Origin: Aptenodytes patagonicus
Lineage: Eukaryota > Chordata > Aves > Sphenisciformes > Spheniscidae
NCBI RefSeq assembly: GCF_965638725.1
Contig: NC_134949.1
Coordinates: forward strand, 16,304,951 to 16,368,950
DNA: 64,000 nt
Direction: 5' to 3'
Both the position numbers and the translations under genes were made by a program. The notes under the pieces were generated by a model, which did not search any database, had not been told where the DNA came from, and saw only the letters and a program-made list of their open reading frames with translations. Positions 62,479 to 64,000 of this stretch are shown one piece after another (positions within the stretch are counted from its first letter, which is position 1; every line of letters begins with the position of its first letter).

Positions 62479-62947
62479 TGTCTGGGCTCTGTCCCCCATT
62501 GAGGGACAAGACACCCCCAGGAGGCAATCCATCCCCACCCTAGAATAAATGGGATAAACCAACCACAGAGGTGCCTCTCTTTGTTGTCAAGAGTTGGAGC
62601 CCCAAACGAGATATCTCATGCCAAGCAAGATGAAGTGTCCCCTCGGGGACATGAGTGGCTCCCTATAGGATGGGGGAAGCAGAACATGCTCTCCCACCTC
62701 CCGGGACAGACCCGTAACCATAAGCCATTCTTCCTCTCTGCTAGTTAGTCAGTAATTGATGGAGTTTGCTATTCCACTGAAGGCTGGGCTTTTCTTTAAT
62801 TTTTACAAACTAGGTGGGGAGAGGCGTGCTTGGTAGTACTGGTGTGTTTAGATGGGAAACCACAAGGAAAATCCAGTTGTACCAGGAAGCGGTGCTGGTG
62901 ACTCAATGAACAGCATGGCAACAAGGGTCCTGGCACGGTGCTTTTGA
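62479..62947 (+). mobile_element. Possible endogenous retrovirus 5' fragment (LTR end, PBS, leader, start of gag)
   Basis: In order: about 110 bases with an AATAAA and a terminal CA (to about 62589), which could be the end of an LTR; an 18-base stretch starting TGG at 62595 placed where a tRNA primer-binding site should be; a GC-richer leader; and at 62852 an ATG opening a 31-residue frame that begins Met-Gly-Asn, as myristoylated Gag proteins do, ending at a stop at 62945-62947. No pol, env or second LTR is seen, so it would be a broken relic. The evidence is the order of the parts; no single part is decisive. Confidence 0.35.
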
Positions 62948-63205
62948 GGATTGCCTTCCAGGTTGTGCTGTAGGTTAAACCTCAGAGCTGCTAGTCATTA
63001 CAGGATCATAATTCACAAGAGTAAGGTATTAAACCCCAGACAAATTATATGATAGGTAACTCTTGTCCTCCTTGCCCTTACCTGCAGCTTCACCTAAATT
63101 ATACAGTGTTATGCGCAACCTGATCTCAACTTTTCTGAGCCCAGGTGGAGTTGCTTTCTTCTGTCCCAGAGATGACAGCAGTCTGGAGCAAGTGAAGTGA
63201 TTTCT

Positions 63206-64000
63206 ACATAGAATCATAGAATCATTAAGGTTGGAAAAGACCTCTAAGATCATCGAGTCCAACTGTCAACCCAACACCACCATGCCCACTAAACCATGTC
63301 CCTAAGTGCCTCATCTACTCGTCTTTTAAATACCTCCAGGGATGGGGACTCAACCGCTTCCCTGGGCAGCCTGTGCCAATGTTTAACCACTCTTTCAGTA
63401 AAGAAATTTTTCCTCATGTCCAATCTAAACCTCCCCTGGCGCAACTTGAGGCCATTTCCTCTCGTCCTATCGCTTGTTACTTGGAAGAAGAGACCGACAC
63501 CCACCTCGCTACAACCTCCTTCCAGGTAGTTGTAGAGAGCAGTAAGGTCTCCCCTCGGCCTCCTTTTCTCCAGGCTAAACAACCCCAGTTCCCTCAGCCG
63601 CTCCTCATCAGACTTGCTCTCCAGACCCCTCACCAGCCTCGTTGCCCTTCTCTGGACACGCTCTAACACCTCGACGTCCTTCTTGTAGTGAGGGGCCCAA
63701 AACTGAACACAGTATTCGAGGTGTGGCCTCCCCAGTGCCGAGTACAGGGGCACGATCACTTCCCTACTCCTACTGGCCACACTATTTCTGATACAGGCCA
63801 GGATGCCATTGGCCTTCTTGGCCGCCTGGGCACACTGCCGGCTCATGTTCAGCCGGCTGTCGACCAGCACCCCCAGGTCCTTTTCCGACAGGCAGCTTTC
63901 CAGCCACTCTTCCCCAAGCCTGTAGCGCTGCATGGGGTTGTTGTGGCCGAAGTGCAGGACCCGGCACTTGGCCTTGTTGAACCTCATACAATTGGCCTCA
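63206..64000 (-). mobile_element. CR1 LINE copy with long open ORF2 C-terminal frame, cut by window edge
   Basis: The minus strand from 63987 to 63289 is open for 232 codons and encodes the end of CR1 ORF2: [16 protein letters not shown], then [78 protein letters not shown] and [15 protein letters not shown]. The 3' end at 63206 carries the ATTCTATG tail. Reverse-transcriptase catalytic parts lie outside the window. Lack of frameshifts suggests a young copy. Confidence 0.92.

Noticed and set aside
1-64000. CRISPR arrays, operons or prokaryotic defence genes
   Set aside because: Spliced vertebrate genes, CR1 LINEs and LTRs make this eukaryotic DNA; the regular arrays found are minisatellites or microsatellites without unique spacers.

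Overview
The window is nuclear DNA from a bird. This rests on many CR1 LINE fragments, some with the avian ATTCTATG-type 3' tail, on LTRs that I recall as common in neoavian genomes, and on a conserved gene pair: REDIC1 (C12orf40) on the minus strand next to ABCD2 on the plus strand, head to head. No bacterial or organellar genes were seen. Gene names rest on remembered family sequences; no database search was run.

Layout. Positions 1-3769 lie beyond the 3' end of REDIC1 and hold a solo LTR and a CR1 tail. Positions 3770-21964 carry the coding part of REDIC1 in 13 exons, from a 23-base first coding exon (MNWVGGS...) to a 672-base last exon. All junctions have AG/GT borders and compatible phases, giving about 731 residues. 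Its introns hold CR1 pieces, a run of ten perfect telomere hexamers (5823-5882), a perfect 28-bp palindrome (19158-19185) and a 46-48-bp minisatellite just downstream of exon 1. Positions 21965-31083 separate the genes and hold CR1 pieces, a broken LTR and, at 30200-31350, the CpG island that serves as the ABCD2 promoter. ABCD2 exons 1-6 lie at 31084-47267 and encode the six-helix membrane domain and the Walker A motif. The remaining exons (about 190 residues of the ATPase domain) were not found and should lie beyond the right edge, making intron 6 longer than 16.7 kb. That intron holds an LTR, CR1 copies, a probable retroviral leader fragment near 62.5-62.95 kb, and a CR1 with an open reverse-transcriptase-side frame at the right edge.

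Function. ABCD2 is a peroxisomal half-transporter for very-long-chain and polyunsaturated acyl-CoA. REDIC1 is a meiotic crossover factor. The two are neighbours by conserved synteny and are not known to share a pathway. I found no new multi-gene system. The most useful observations are the complete bird REDIC1 coding model, the telomere-repeat insertion, the minisatellite at the REDIC1 exon 1 donor, a short upstream reading frame before ABCD2, and the possible ERV leader.
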